Part shown: piece by piece, positions 1 to 8,615 of the stretch | Layout of the letters: each line of letters starts with the position of its first letter | Position numbering within the stretch: position 1 is the stretch's first letter | NCBI GenBank assembly: GCA_963923035.1 | Contig: CAWUKT010000026.1 | Span: 1 to 64,000, forward strand | Reading direction: 5' to 3' | Origin: CAWUKT01 sp963923035 | GTDB taxonomy: Bacteria > Bacteroidota > Bacteroidia > J057 > JADKCL01 | Length of the DNA stretch: 64,000 nt | Translations under genes and position numbers: made by a program | The notes under the pieces: model-generated | The model's database searches: none | Told to the model about the DNA's origin: nothing | What the model saw: the letters and a program-made list of their open reading frames with translations, nothing else

Positions 1-425
1 GAAGGACGCGACGAGGGACGGGCCGTGGAACGGGAGTTCGAAGGCCGGGAGACACTCGAGGGCCGGCTGGTAGGACGGCTGGACGAGGGACGGGCCGTGG
101 AACGGGAGTTCGAAGGCCGGGATACACTCGCGGGGCGGCTGGAAGAGCGGCTCGTTGAGGGGCGGGCCGTAGAACGGGAGGTGGATTGGGGTCGGGAGAA
201 TGACCGGGAAGAAGAACGTGAGGGGGACGAACTGGGACGGGCCTGGGAACGAGTCGGCTGACTGGGCCGGGCCTGAGAGCGCGTCGGGGCCGTGCGGGCA
301 GGGGCAGAACGCGTAACCGAACGGGAGCGAGAGTTGCTGTTCATTTGGCGAGAACCCTGGCCCATGGTTTCATGGGCCAGGAAACTCATTCCTATAATTA
401 CAAGCAGTATGTGGATCGATTTCAT
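1..425 (-). CDS. Secreted Ser/Arg/Pro-rich repeat protein, C-terminus cut by window edge
   Basis: On the minus strand the frame starting at ATG 425 stays open for 141 codons to the window edge. It begins with a signal-peptide-like stretch (MKSIHILLVIIGMSFLA, then a polar region from about residue 18) and continues as an almost pure Ser/Arg/Thr/Pro sequence. The distal part is a tandem repeat of about 24 residues (core SRPSNSRSTARPSS) encoded by the 72-bp DNA repeat at 10-180. The start is 31 bp downstream of the stop of the next secreted protein on the same strand, so the two are probably co-transcribed. No enzymatic motif is visible. Basic Ser/Arg/Pro tails are common in exported Bacteroidota proteins, but the function is unknown. 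An overlapping plus-strand frame (25-261) is rejected because it has no signal peptide and is only the mirror of the repeat. Confidence 0.7.
   Translation of the reverse strand, partial: MKSIHILLVIIGMSFLAHETMGQGSRQMNSNSRSRSVTRSAPARTAPTRSQARPSQPTRSQARPSSSPSRSSSRSFSRPQSTSRSTARPSTSRSSSRPASVSRPSNSRSTARPSSSRPTSRPSSVSRPSNSRSTARPSSRP
10..180. repeat. 72-bp tandem repeat, about 2.4 copies
   Basis: The block starting GACGAGGGACGGGCCGTGG at 10 recurs at 82, and a diverged copy begins at 154, so the period is 72 bp. Copies 1 and 2 are nearly identical over the first 40 bases. The period is a multiple of three and keeps the minus-strand frame open, giving a 24-residue protein repeat. The array probably continues left of the window. 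Confidence 0.85.
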
Positions 426-455
426 GATTCAATCAGGTAAGTCGTGGTGGGGGGA

Positions 456-923
456 TTACCAACCGCATCCATTGTTGAAGCGGCGACGGGAAACGCATAC
501 CCAGGTAGAGGTCGGCTCGATCCACCGGCGGCATCCGTTGCGGTATACCCAGCGTCCGGGGCGGCAGTCGTAGCGCTCAATGATCCGGTAGCGGAAGTTG
601 CCGCAGTTCGAGTACTCCCAGCGGGTCCGGCGCTGACCGTTGGTCCAGGTTTGGTTCCAACCGTTGTTCCAGCCATTGTTGTGGACGCGGACCTGACGCT
701 GGTTCCAGCCTTGGTTGACTCCGCGCTGGCCGCGGTTGTAGCGAACTTCGCCACGGTACTGTGATCCGTAGTTCTGACCGCGGTAAACTTGCGTGTGACG
801 CTGACCTTGCTGTCCGTGGAAGCCATTCTGACCACGCTGGCCGTGGTAGCCATTCTGACCGCGCTGGGCCATTGCGAAGGTGGTGATCATCATGAGAGCG
901 AGTAAGAAAGTGAGCTTTTTCAT
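456..923 (-). CDS. Small secreted Asn/Gly/Gln/Arg-rich protein
   Basis: 155 residues. A clear signal peptide (MKKLTFLLALMMITTFAMA, cleavage before QRGQ) is followed by degenerate RGQNGYHGQ-type repeats (residues 20-50), an Asn/Trp/Gln-rich centre with repeated NNGWN (about 80-95), and a more ordered basic C-terminal part with four cysteines (SNCGNF, YDCRPG, NGCRRW, WVCVS) that could form disulfides. It starts 75 bp from rsmG in the divergent direction and sits 31 bp upstream of the Ser/Arg-rich secreted gene. It resembles short exported proteins common in Bacteroidota, possibly envelope or matrix proteins. No function can be assigned. Long open frames on the other strand over this gene are by-products of its skewed composition. 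Confidence 0.8.
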   Translation of the reverse strand: MKKLTFLLALMMITTFAMAQRGQNGYHGQRGQNGFHGQQGQRHTQVYRGQNYGSQYRGEVRYNRGQRGVNQGWNQRQVRVHNNGWNNGWNQTWTNGQRRTRWEYSNCGNFRYRIIERYDCRPGRWVYRNGCRRWIEPTSTWVCVSRRRFNNGCGW

Positions 924-998
924 TTTTGCCTCCGTATGTTTTTTATTTTGTGTCGTGTTTATCGTTTTTTGCTTTACACCCCGATAGTTCCAACATCA

Positions 999-1652
999 AT
1001 GCCAAACTTTGATCGACTCGCATTTTTTTTCGAAAAATATTTCCCCGACCAGCTCACCAAAGACCAACTAAACCGATTTCAAGCGGCCTGGGAGGCATAT
1101 TTGGAGTGGAATGAAAAAATCAATGTTATTTCCCGAAAGGACATCGAGAACCTCGCCGAGCGGCACTTCCTGCACAGCCTGGTGATCAGTAAAATCATCG
1201 GTTTCCAGCCTCAAACAAGCGTTTTGGACGCCGGAACGGGGGGAGGCTTCCCCGGAATCCCCCTCGCCATCCTTTTTCCCGAAACCCAATTCCACCTCGT
1301 CGATTCCCGCAAGAAGAAAATACAGGTTGTCCAGGAAGTTGTACAGGCCTGTACACTCGAGAATGTCCAGTGCAGTGTACAACGAGTAGAACAATTAGGA
1401 GGACAGTACGATTTTATAGTGTCCAGAGCCGTAGCCAGCCTCGAAAAGTTCATTCCGTGGGTGAAAGGGAAAATCAAACGGAAAAGCCAGCACGACCTGA
1501 AAAATGGAATCCTTTACCTGCGGGGCGGGGACATTGAGGCGGAACTGAAGACGATTGCGGGAAAAGGGCTCAAGTGGAAAGTCTATCCCATCTCCGACCT
1601 GTTCGAAGAAGAGTTCTTCGCCGAGAAATACCTCGTTCACCTCTGGTGGTAA
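999..1652 (+). CDS. rsmG: 16S rRNA (guanine527-N7)-methyltransferase RsmG (GidB)
   Basis: 217 residues. It methylates G527 of 16S rRNA using S-adenosylmethionine. Seen: the family N-terminal helix region with WNEKINVISRKD, a RHFLHSL motif, the glycine-rich SAM loop DAGTGGGFPGIPLA (about residues 75-90), LVDSRKKK, and VSRAVASLEKFIPW. These are hallmark RsmG blocks and the length is normal. An in-frame ATG at 936 would add 21 residues unlike the family N-terminus, so I start at ATG 999 (MPNFDRLAFFF). It stands alone, divergent from the small secreted genes, and converges on the PKD protein with a shared hairpin at 1657-1690. Confidence 0.93.
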   Translation: MPNFDRLAFFFEKYFPDQLTKDQLNRFQAAWEAYLEWNEKINVISRKDIENLAERHFLHSLVISKIIGFQPQTSVLDAGTGGGFPGIPLAILFPETQFHLVDSRKKKIQVVQEVVQACTLENVQCSVQRVEQLGGQYDFIVSRAVASLEKFIPWVKGKIKRKSQHDLKNGILYLRGGDIEAELKTIAGKGLKWKVYPISDLFEEEFFAEKYLVHLWW

Positions 1653-1656
1653 ACAC

Positions 1657-1690
1657 AACAACGCCGCTCCCCGAAGGAAGCGACGTTGTT
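1657..1690. terminator. Hairpin between convergent rsmG and PKD gene
   Basis: AACAACGCCGCT and AGCGACGTTGTT form a 12-bp stem with one mismatch around a 10-base loop, between two converging stop codons. Neither side has a strong T-run, so it is a weak or bidirectional terminator candidate. Confidence 0.5.
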
Positions 1691-1712
1691 CGAAAGCAGG
1701 TTTACAATTCTA

Positions 1713-3755
1713 TCAGTACTTGATGACGCGCAAAGTTTCGCGGTCATTCCCGTTGTCCAGGCGGATCATATACACGCCCTTTGCGAATCCATTGTTATCC
1801 ACCGAGAAGGGCTCGGTGGAACCAATCATCCGGGTTTCCAGCACCCGGCCCGCCATGTCCAGCACGGTGACATTCACCTCCTGATCGGCCCAGCGGCTGC
1901 CGGGCAAGATCAGCCACTGGCCCTGGTTGGCATCGTGGCCCACCCGGCTGTCCGTCACCGGCGCCTCGCCGGAGGTCTTCTCGGTCCGCGGCTCGAAGGG
2001 CTCCTCGCCGGACAGACAGAAGGCTTTGATCAGTTTCTGCTCGGAATCAATGCAGCAAACCCCACCGAATCCATTCGGATAGTACAGGCTGTACATCGTC
2101 ACCGTGTAGAACCCGGTGCCCGCATAGGTATGCGTCGCAAATCCGCCCGTGCCCAGCGGCGAGCCATCGCCGAAGTCCCAGTAGGTAATATTCGACGTCG
2201 GGAAGGACACGTCAATGAAGCTGTACGTACAGGTCGCGGGGCTACCGATGCCGACGATGAAGTTGGCATCGTGGTCGTCGCAGGGATCCTCGCTGACGGT
2301 GATCGTCTGGCAGGTCGTGGTATGGCAGCACTCATTGCCGACATAGACTTCCGAGGTCACGCAGACCGTATAGGTCCCGGCGACGGCGTAGGTATGGTTG
2401 ACCGGAGTCGTGTAGTTGCCGGGGTAGACGAGAACGGTGCCATCGCCAAAGTCAAACTTGGTGAAGGTGATGGGGAAATTGGAAGTCGAGGTATTGGTGA
2501 CCGTGACGTTCAACAGGTTTTCGACGAGGTTGAAAGAAGTCGTGGTATTGACCTGGTCACAGGGCGAGCAATTGTCGACGTCAATATTATAGGTATAGAC
2601 ATTGGAGCCGTTGAGCGGGCACTTGTCATCGACTACTTCGAGGACCAGGGTATTGGAGCCAAGGTCACTGGCGGTCGGCGTCCAGCAGACCTGCGCGATG
2701 GGCGTCGCGCCGGGGCCGGAAGTTACGGTCAGGCCGGGAGGCGCGCTCAGGACATTGATCGTGAGGTTGTCGCCGGCATCGGGATCGGAGCTGTGGACAT
2801 CAAAGCAGGAATTGAAGCCGACGCAGGCCTGGAAATCGTAGCTGGTGGTATTGTCGACGCCGGAGAGGGTCGGGTCGTTGTTGTTGCAAATGATCGAATA
2901 GACTTCCACATCGCGGACAACTTTTCCGATCACGACTCCATTTCTCTGCTCTTCTACCTCCAAACACACCACATATACCCCTTGGCCACCCGGGGTCGGA
3001 GCCAGGTCCAATACGCCGGAAGTCGGGTCGAAGGTCACATTCCAGTCGGGACCAAAGGGCAGGCTGCCACTGTAACCGGGCAGGTAGGTCGCGGGCCAGT
3101 TGTTCTGCTGGCGGCAGGTCACGAGGGAATAGCTCAGGTCGTCGCCGTCCACGTCATTGGCGCCCATGTTGATCGTATTGGGGAAGCCAGCACAGATCAG
3201 GATTTTGGGCGGGGAATTGAACTTGGGAGAATTGTTGCAGGGGGTGACGCCGGGGGTGAAAGACGACGTGATCCGCAACTGCTGGTTCTGCGGGGAAGGC
3301 ATGGTGGTGATGGCGGGGTTCCGGCAACACAGGTAGTAGGTAAAGGTGTAATCTCCCGTGGTACACGGAGCGGGATCTCCACCACATACATCATAGGTGC
3401 GTTTGTACACAAATTGCTCGAATCCGAAAATGAATCCGGCGGGGTTTTGGCAGGTCGACGCACCCGGACAAATGGGCGTGATTTCGTTGATCTGCGGCGC
3501 ACTCCAGGGCCCGAGGGCGCCCGGCTGGTTACAGTTTTGGTTGGTGGCCCCCCAATTGAAGGTGCCCGCGGTGAGAGGGTTGATGGTCGAGCCATCACAT
3601 CGCTTGTAATAGGTGAAGGTCATTTCCCACTGGCAGCCATTGGAGGACGCACAGTCCCATGTGATGTCGGCTCCGGCGGGGTCGGTTGCGTAGGTCATTT
3701 GGTGGGAGAATCCCAACCAGGCGAATGCAAGTAAGGTGATTAGAAAATTGCGCAT
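1713..3755 (-). CDS. Secreted PKD-domain protein with T9SS C-terminal sorting domain
   Basis: 680 residues. N-terminal signal peptide (MRNFLITLLAFAWLGFSHQ). The first ~270 residues are Cys- and aromatic-rich and contain TFTYYKRCDG and FTYYLCCRNPA, as in large Bacteroidota surface/gliding proteins. Ig-like and PKD-type beta modules follow, with the repeated signature FDFGDGT...HTYAVAGTYTV (about 435-475) and YWDFGDGSP...HTYAGTGFYTV (about 520-550). The end (VTVLDMAGRVLET ... GFAKGVYMIRL ... LRVIKY) is a type A T9SS sorting domain. Predicted to be exported through T9SS and anchored on, or released from, the cell surface; the ligand is unknown. A 682-residue plus-strand frame covers the same DNA and is a GC-bias shadow. 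Confidence 0.88.
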   Translation of the reverse strand: MRNFLITLLAFAWLGFSHQMTYATDPAGADITWDCASSNGCQWEMTFTYYKRCDGSTINPLTAGTFNWGATNQNCNQPGALGPWSAPQINEITPICPGASTCQNPAGFIFGFEQFVYKRTYDVCGGDPAPCTTGDYTFTYYLCCRNPAITTMPSPQNQQLRITSSFTPGVTPCNNSPKFNSPPKILICAGFPNTINMGANDVDGDDLSYSLVTCRQQNNWPATYLPGYSGSLPFGPDWNVTFDPTSGVLDLAPTPGGQGVYVVCLEVEEQRNGVVIGKVVRDVEVYSIICNNNDPTLSGVDNTTSYDFQACVGFNSCFDVHSSDPDAGDNLTINVLSAPPGLTVTSGPGATPIAQVCWTPTASDLGSNTLVLEVVDDKCPLNGSNVYTYNIDVDNCSPCDQVNTTTSFNLVENLLNVTVTNTSTSNFPITFTKFDFGDGTVLVYPGNYTTPVNHTYAVAGTYTVCVTSEVYVGNECCHTTTCQTITVSEDPCDDHDANFIVGIGSPATCTYSFIDVSFPTSNITYWDFGDGSPLGTGGFATHTYAGTGFYTVTMYSLYYPNGFGGVCCIDSEQKLIKAFCLSGEEPFEPRTEKTSGEAPVTDSRVGHDANQGQWLILPGSRWADQEVNVTVLDMAGRVLETRMIGSTEPFSVDNNGFAKGVYMIRLDNGNDRETLRVIKY

Positions 3756-4108
3756 GGTTAAAAATCGAATGTTAGAAATGGTCCAGACGAGTGCCGCTTC
3801 CCAAACCGCCTCTGGGAAAAGGTCTCAATCCAAACTGAAAAAATGATTTTTATTGCGCTGTTGCTTCAAGATAGCATTTATGCGGAGAGAAAAAAACTTC
3901 CTGTCTCATCTGTGGCCATTTTATTGCCCCATCTGTCCATTCTTTATTGCCCCTTTTCCCCTCCGAAACTGTCAACTCTTCTAGTCTCCAATGTTAAACA
4001 AATGGCGTAAAACCTATTTGAAGTGTCGGCAAGTATTCCTAAATTGATACACTAAGTTGCTGTTTTTCACTTGTGTGACCCACTTTTTACCCTTTTTGTT
4101 GAACTGTT
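3756..4108. other. Intergenic control region between divergent secreted-protein genes
   Basis: 353 bp between two divergent starts, visibly more AT-rich than the genes, so it must hold promoters for both. The only structure I see is a two-copy 23-bp direct repeat at 3907-3953 (CATCTGT followed by TTTATTGCCCC). No convincing TAnnTTTG element was identified. Confidence 0.6.
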
Positions 4109-5206
4109 ATGCTTCTTGGACAAAAAATCTGGCTTTGGACAGCCTTGTTGCTCTTTAGCCTTCCTTACAGTACCAACCGTGCTTGTAATTTATCCTCCCT
4201 GACTCTGAACAGCTCCGCCAATCTTGGTGGTGGTGTTTTTCAATGGACCGTTACCGTCTGTGCGCCGGGGGGATGTAATGGGTTGGACTTTTTTGGGGCC
4301 TGTATTGGCTCTGAAATGAACGACAATACGGGGAACTGGGCCATTGGGATTGACAACTCGGCCACCATTACGGGCTTCACCCCCACCCTGACCAGCTCCC
4401 AGACCGGGGGGCTGTTCACCGGGAACCTCAGCAGCGCCAATACCCTCATCACCTATACCAATGCCGCCCAGTGGTGGTCCTTCGAAACCACCGCCGGCCC
4501 CATTCCCACCGGAACCGTCTGCGGCACGGTCACCTTCACCACCAACGGCCAGCCGAACCAGATCTGCGTCTACGGCCTGGAGGGCGCGGATGACTTCAAT
4601 GTCCCGCCCGCCTGCGCGCCCGTCTTCGGGACGACCTGCGTGGACCTCACGGGCCTGCCCGTGGAGTACCTCGACTTCCGCGTGGAGCAGGAAGGCGAAG
4701 CGGCGCACCTCTACTGGTCGACGCTCAGCGAGTTCAACCACGATGAGTTCATCGTGGAACACAGCACCGATGGCATCCGGTTCGAACCGGTCGCCAACCT
4801 GCCCGGGGCGGGGACATCCGCCACCATCAACCAGTACGACCACGTCTTCCGACACCTCCGCAAGGGCGGCAATTCCTTCCGCATCGCGGCCAAGGACCTT
4901 TCCGGATCGGTGTACCGAACCAATACCATTACCCTGAATTACAGTCCACCGGGCCTGACCTTCGACCGCTTGTATCCCAACCCGGCGGTGAACAAGGCCC
5001 ACTTTGAGTTCCTCCAGGACCAGTCCGGTCCCGGCCAACTCCAACTCATCGACCTGAATGGCCGGGTCATCATGGAACGCTCCGTCGACATTTATGCCGG
5101 CCGGTCGACCCTGGACCTGGAAGTATCGCTGATCCCCTCAGGCACCTACATGGTCGTCCTCCAAACGGAACAGGGAAAGATCAGTTCCCGACTCGTCAAA
5201 CAATAG
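4109..5206 (+). CDS. Secreted protein with T9SS C-terminal sorting domain
   Basis: 365 residues. The signal peptide ends near SLPYSTNRA; the mature protein starts with CNLSSLTLNSS and has paired cysteines (CAPGGCNG, GACIGS, TVCGTV, QICVYG, PPACAP, TTCVD). From about residue 190 the sequence (GLPVEYLDFRVE, LYWSTLSEFNHDEFIVEHS) is the region usually preceding a T9SS tail. The tail, YPNPAVNKAHF ... LIDLNGRVIMERS ... IPSGTYMVVL ... SSRLVKQ, is a classic type A sorting domain. The gene at 28901-30139 has the same architecture and is a paralog. Function unknown. Followed by a strong terminator. Confidence 0.85.
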   Translation: MLLGQKIWLWTALLLFSLPYSTNRACNLSSLTLNSSANLGGGVFQWTVTVCAPGGCNGLDFFGACIGSEMNDNTGNWAIGIDNSATITGFTPTLTSSQTGGLFTGNLSSANTLITYTNAAQWWSFETTAGPIPTGTVCGTVTFTTNGQPNQICVYGLEGADDFNVPPACAPVFGTTCVDLTGLPVEYLDFRVEQEGEAAHLYWSTLSEFNHDEFIVEHSTDGIRFEPVANLPGAGTSATINQYDHVFRHLRKGGNSFRIAAKDLSGSVYRTNTITLNYSPPGLTFDRLYPNPAVNKAHFEFLQDQSGPGQLQLIDLNGRVIMERSVDIYAGRSTLDLEVSLIPSGTYMVVLQTEQGKISSRLVKQ

Positions 5207-5222
5207 GACTCATCCATCACGA

Positions 5223-5268
5223 TTGCGGGGGAGCGTTGGTCAAACCAGCGTTCCCCCGCAACTTTTTG
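5223..5268 (+). terminator. Rho-independent terminator
   Basis: A 17-bp stem (5223-5239 with 5245-5261) with two imperfect positions and a TCAAA loop is followed by CTTTTTG. It lies 17 bp after the stop of the T9SS protein gene. Confidence 0.88.
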
Positions 5269-5374
5269 TTCAAAATCCAAGGCTTCTTTTCTCCATCTTT
5301 CGCCTACCCGACAAAATTTTCAATTCCTCGGAAATAACGAGATAAATATATTTCCATTTTCGGAATACTTGGCT

Positions 5375-5382
5375 TAACTTTG
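5375..5382 (+). promoter_or_regulatory. Candidate Bacteroidota -7 element for the dipeptidase/lyase operon
   Basis: TAACTTTG matches the Bacteroidota -7 consensus TAnnTTTG exactly and lies in AT-rich DNA 136 bp upstream of the dipeptidase ATG. No clear TTG was seen at the -33 position. The 311-bp stretch 5207-5517 otherwise holds only the terminator above. Confidence 0.45.
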
Positions 5383-5517
5383 TATCGTTTGCTACTATTT
5401 CACAGCCAAACAAGCTCTTTTCTAAAATACCTATAGACCACTTTGACCGCAGCTCTTCGGGCCATTGGGCCCTGAGATCACTATTGCCTTAAACCTACTA
5501 CAAAGAGAATTCGATCC

Positions 5518-7011
5518 ATGTCCGAGTCCTATTTTTTCACTGACATCCACTGCCACCCCACGCTCCGCGCCTACAATACCCCGGTCACCCACGGCCAACG
5601 CAATCTGTGGGAGAAGACCTACAATCCCACCTATGACTCATCGGCCAGCCGATGGGCCCGTATGCAGACCCGCGACATCCTCAAGGAGTCCCAGGCGAAT
5701 CTGTACAACATGGCCCGCGGGGGCGTCCGCGTAATATTTGATTCGCTCTATCCGGTGGAAAAGGGATTCCTGAATTTCCGGAAGATGGCTTCGGTGGTGT
5801 TCGGGAAGAAAAAGGCCGACGAAGTCCTGCACACGATTACCGGCATCGACGAACACCAGCTCAAACAGCTGCGGCGAAATGGGGATTACTTCCAGGAATT
5901 GCTGGCGCAGTATGCCTTTTTGAACAAGGGACAGGGCAAAAGTCCCAACGGACAGTACCAGTACCAACTCGTCGCCAACTACGATGAGCTCCAGGCCCTC
6001 GTCACCCAAGATCCCAACGCAATGGCGGTGGTTGTGACCATCGAAGGCGCGCACGCCTTCCATTCGGGATTGAACCAGGGACGGCGGCCGGCCCTGGCGG
6101 ACATGAAGCGGGACCTCAGCCAGAACATCGGCATCACCAAGTCGTGGAAATACCCTCCGTTTTTCGTCAACCTCGCCCACCACTTCTTCAACGAACTCTG
6201 CGGCCATACCCGCAGCTTCAAGCCGCCGGCCTACTCGGCCTTCAACCAGAAGCGCGGCCTCAACAAAGGCATTCTCCCGGCCGGCTGGCACGCCCTCCAC
6301 GAGATGCTCGCCACGGACAATGGCCCCCGGATCCTCATTGACATCAAGCACATGAGCGTCCGGTCCCGCCGCGAGTACTACCAATTCATCGAGTCCTACA
6401 ACCGGCTCAATCCTTCCGACCGCATTCCGATCATCTGCTCCCATACCGGCATCAACGACTTTGCCACGATGAAGGAGTCGATCAAAAAGGCGGACAAACC
6501 AGGGAAAAACAAGAACGTCGACGTCCACAACTGGTCCATCAACATCTCTGCGGAGGAGATCCAGCACATCCACCGCTCGGGCGGGATCATTGGGTTGATG
6601 CTGGACAAAGGGCTGCTGGGCAGCCATACGACCCTGGAGAACATCAAAAAGCTCAGCAGTCCCGCCGAGAAGAAACGGGCTTTCCTCGAAATCATTGCGC
6701 GGAACATTTTTGGGATTGTGAAGGCGGTGGGAGACAAATCGGGTTGGAACCTGCTGGCACTCGGCAGCGACTACGATGGACTCATTACCCACATTGACCT
6801 GTATCCCGACACCACCCACATCCCGAATTTCCGGGACGACATGGTCGAGTTCCTCAAGGCCACCGGCTACGAAAAGGAGTACTGGTTTGGGTACGAGCCC
6901 GAGGAAATGCTCCGCAAGATTCTCCATGACAATACCATGGAGTTCCTCAAAACCCATTTCCAGCGCACCCCGCAACTTTATTCTGAACCTACACTCGCTA
7001 CGATCCAATAA
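5518..7011 (+). CDS. Peptidase M19 (membrane dipeptidase)-like amidohydrolase
   Basis: 497 residues, longer than typical renal-dipeptidase homologs. Metal-site motifs of the amidohydrolase fold are visible: FTDIHCHPT at the N-terminus, VVTIEGAHAF (about residue 165), LIDIKHMSVRSR (about 275), PIICSHTGIN (about 305), HRSGGIIGLML (about 345) and LALGSDYDGL (about 415). M19 enzymes hydrolyse dipeptides, often with D-residues; substrate here is unknown. No signal peptide, so cytoplasmic. The stop is one base from the ATG of the sphingosine-1-phosphate-lyase-like gene, so the two form an operon and may act in linked steps. Start at ATG 5518 gives the motif-bearing N-terminus directly. Confidence 0.75.
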   Translation: MSESYFFTDIHCHPTLRAYNTPVTHGQRNLWEKTYNPTYDSSASRWARMQTRDILKESQANLYNMARGGVRVIFDSLYPVEKGFLNFRKMASVVFGKKKADEVLHTITGIDEHQLKQLRRNGDYFQELLAQYAFLNKGQGKSPNGQYQYQLVANYDELQALVTQDPNAMAVVVTIEGAHAFHSGLNQGRRPALADMKRDLSQNIGITKSWKYPPFFVNLAHHFFNELCGHTRSFKPPAYSAFNQKRGLNKGILPAGWHALHEMLATDNGPRILIDIKHMSVRSRREYYQFIESYNRLNPSDRIPIICSHTGINDFATMKESIKKADKPGKNKNVDVHNWSINISAEEIQHIHRSGGIIGLMLDKGLLGSHTTLENIKKLSSPAEKKRAFLEIIARNIFGIVKAVGDKSGWNLLALGSDYDGLITHIDLYPDTTHIPNFRDDMVEFLKATGYEKEYWFGYEPEEMLRKILHDNTMEFLKTHFQRTPQLYSEPTLATIQ

Positions 7012-7012
7012 T

Positions 7013-8458
7013 ATGAAGAAGGAAACGCTCCAAATTCCTGCGGCCGGTATGGACCGGCACTCTTTGCTTGAGAAATTACAAGCCTCCCGCGCCCAAGATA
7101 CCCAGTGGCAATCCGGTCGGGCATTCTGCCTCGTCTACCATCCCGGCGACGAATACGCCCAAACGGTCAAGGAAGCCTACAACCTGTTTTTCAGTGAAAA
7201 TGCCCTGAATCCCACGGCCTTCCCCAGCCTCGCCCGCTTCGAATCCGAAGTCGTCCGCATGACGGCCAGCCTCTTCAACGGCAACAAAGAGGTCCAGGGC
7301 ACCATGACTTCCGGCGGGACCGAGAGCATCCTCCTCGCGGTCAAGACCGCCCGCGAATGGGCCCGGGCCAACAAGCCCCACGTTGCCGAGCCCGAAGTCA
7401 TCTTGCCGGCATCCGCGCACCCCGCCTTCATGAAAGCCTGCCACTACTTCGGCGTCAAGCCCATCCTGGCCCCCGTCCGGGACGACTTCCGCGTCGACAT
7501 CGACTTCATCCGCGACAATATCAACCGCAACACGGTCCTGCTGGTCGGCTCGGCCCCCTCCTATCCCCACGGCGTCGTCGACCCAATCCGGGATTTGAGC
7601 GCCCTGGCCCTCCAACACGATATTTTGCTCCACGTCGACTCCTGCATTGGCGGCTTTATGCTGCCCTTTGCCCGCCGGCTCGGCTATGCAATTCCCGAAT
7701 TCGATTTCAATCTGCCCGGCGTCACCTCCATTTCCGCCGACGTGCACAAATACGGCTACGCCGCCAAGGGCGCATCGGTCATCCTGTACAAGAATGCCGA
7801 GCTGCGCAAGCACCAATTTTACGTGTACACCGATTGGAGCGGGGGCATCTACGGGTCGTCGACCATGCTGGGCACCCGGCCCGGTGGCGCGATTGCGGCG
7901 GCGTGGGCCGCGATGAACACAATTGGGATGGAGGGTTATATGCGCCTCGCGAAGCGGACCATGGACGCCACCGACCGGCTCCGGGCCGGGATCGAGGCGA
8001 CCGAGGGCATCCACATCCTCGGCAATCCCGACATGAGCATCCTCGCATTTGGCTCGGAGGAACTGGACATCTACGCCCTGGGCGACGAATTGAACCTGTT
8101 GGGCTGGCACTTTGACCGGCAGCAGGGGCCGCCCAGCCTCCACCTCACGGTGAGCCAGGTCCACTACGACATCGTGGACGATTTCCTGGCGGACCTCGCC
8201 GTCGCGGTGGAGAAAGTCCGGAAGTTCTCGGTGCACAAACTGGCGACGAAGGCCCAGGTGACCGCCTTCAAGGGATTGCAGGTCCTGATGCCGCACGGCC
8301 TGTTCAAGAAGTTGCAGGAGGCGTATTCCGGTGGGGGCGTGTCGCACGGCCGCTCGGCAGCGATGTATGGCATGATGGGAGCATTGAAGGGCAGCGGGGA
8401 TTTAAAGGATTTGGTCAAAAATGTCCTTCACGGGTTCTATACCCTGGAAAAGAGCTGA
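7013..8458 (+). CDS. Sphingosine-1-phosphate lyase family PLP-dependent enzyme
   Basis: 481 residues from ATG 7013. The upstream in-frame extension overlaps the previous gene and is unlike the family. The core matches the sphingosine-1-phosphate lyase branch of PLP decarboxylases: GTMTSGGTESIL, ILLHVDSCIGGFMLPFARR, SISADVHKYGYAAKGAS with the PLP lysine, and TDWSGGIYGSSTMLGTRPGG. The family cleaves phosphorylated long-chain bases to a fatty aldehyde and phosphoethanolamine. Many Bacteroidota make sphingolipids, so a role in long-chain-base breakdown is plausible. No N-terminal membrane anchor is seen, unlike the eukaryotic enzyme. A related amino-acid decarboxylase activity cannot be excluded. 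Terminated by the hairpin at 8484. Confidence 0.82.
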   Translation: MKKETLQIPAAGMDRHSLLEKLQASRAQDTQWQSGRAFCLVYHPGDEYAQTVKEAYNLFFSENALNPTAFPSLARFESEVVRMTASLFNGNKEVQGTMTSGGTESILLAVKTAREWARANKPHVAEPEVILPASAHPAFMKACHYFGVKPILAPVRDDFRVDIDFIRDNINRNTVLLVGSAPSYPHGVVDPIRDLSALALQHDILLHVDSCIGGFMLPFARRLGYAIPEFDFNLPGVTSISADVHKYGYAAKGASVILYKNAELRKHQFYVYTDWSGGIYGSSTMLGTRPGGAIAAAWAAMNTIGMEGYMRLAKRTMDATDRLRAGIEATEGIHILGNPDMSILAFGSEELDIYALGDELNLLGWHFDRQQGPPSLHLTVSQVHYDIVDDFLADLAVAVEKVRKFSVHKLATKAQVTAFKGLQVLMPHGLFKKLQEAYSGGGVSHGRSAAMYGMMGALKGSGDLKDLVKNVLHGFYTLEKS

Positions 8459-8483
8459 TTGATTTTTTATATATAGTGGTAAT

Positions 8484-8518
8484 ACAAGGCCGCCGCCGGG
8501 CGGCCTTGTTTCATTTTT
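8484..8518 (+). terminator. Rho-independent terminator
   Basis: ACAAGGCCGCC / GGCGGCCTTGT form a perfect 11-bp stem with loop GCCG, followed by TTTCATTTTT. It closes the dipeptidase/lyase operon. Confidence 0.93.
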
Positions 8519-8615
8519 GCCCCTCCATTTCTCTTCCATCGCCCCGCCTTGATTTGTCTTTTTCCCCTCCGACTGCTTACTTTACGCCCTTAATTTTCAC
8601 CTAATCAAAACTCGC

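Noticed and set aside
25..261. Plus-strand ORF of Glu/Arg repeats
   Set aside because: It is the mirror of the 72-bp repeat; the minus-strand frame has a signal peptide and covers more DNA.
1686..3734. 682-residue plus-strand ORF
   Set aside because: Antisense to the PKD/T9SS protein; no signal peptide or domain, typical of high-GC shadow frames.
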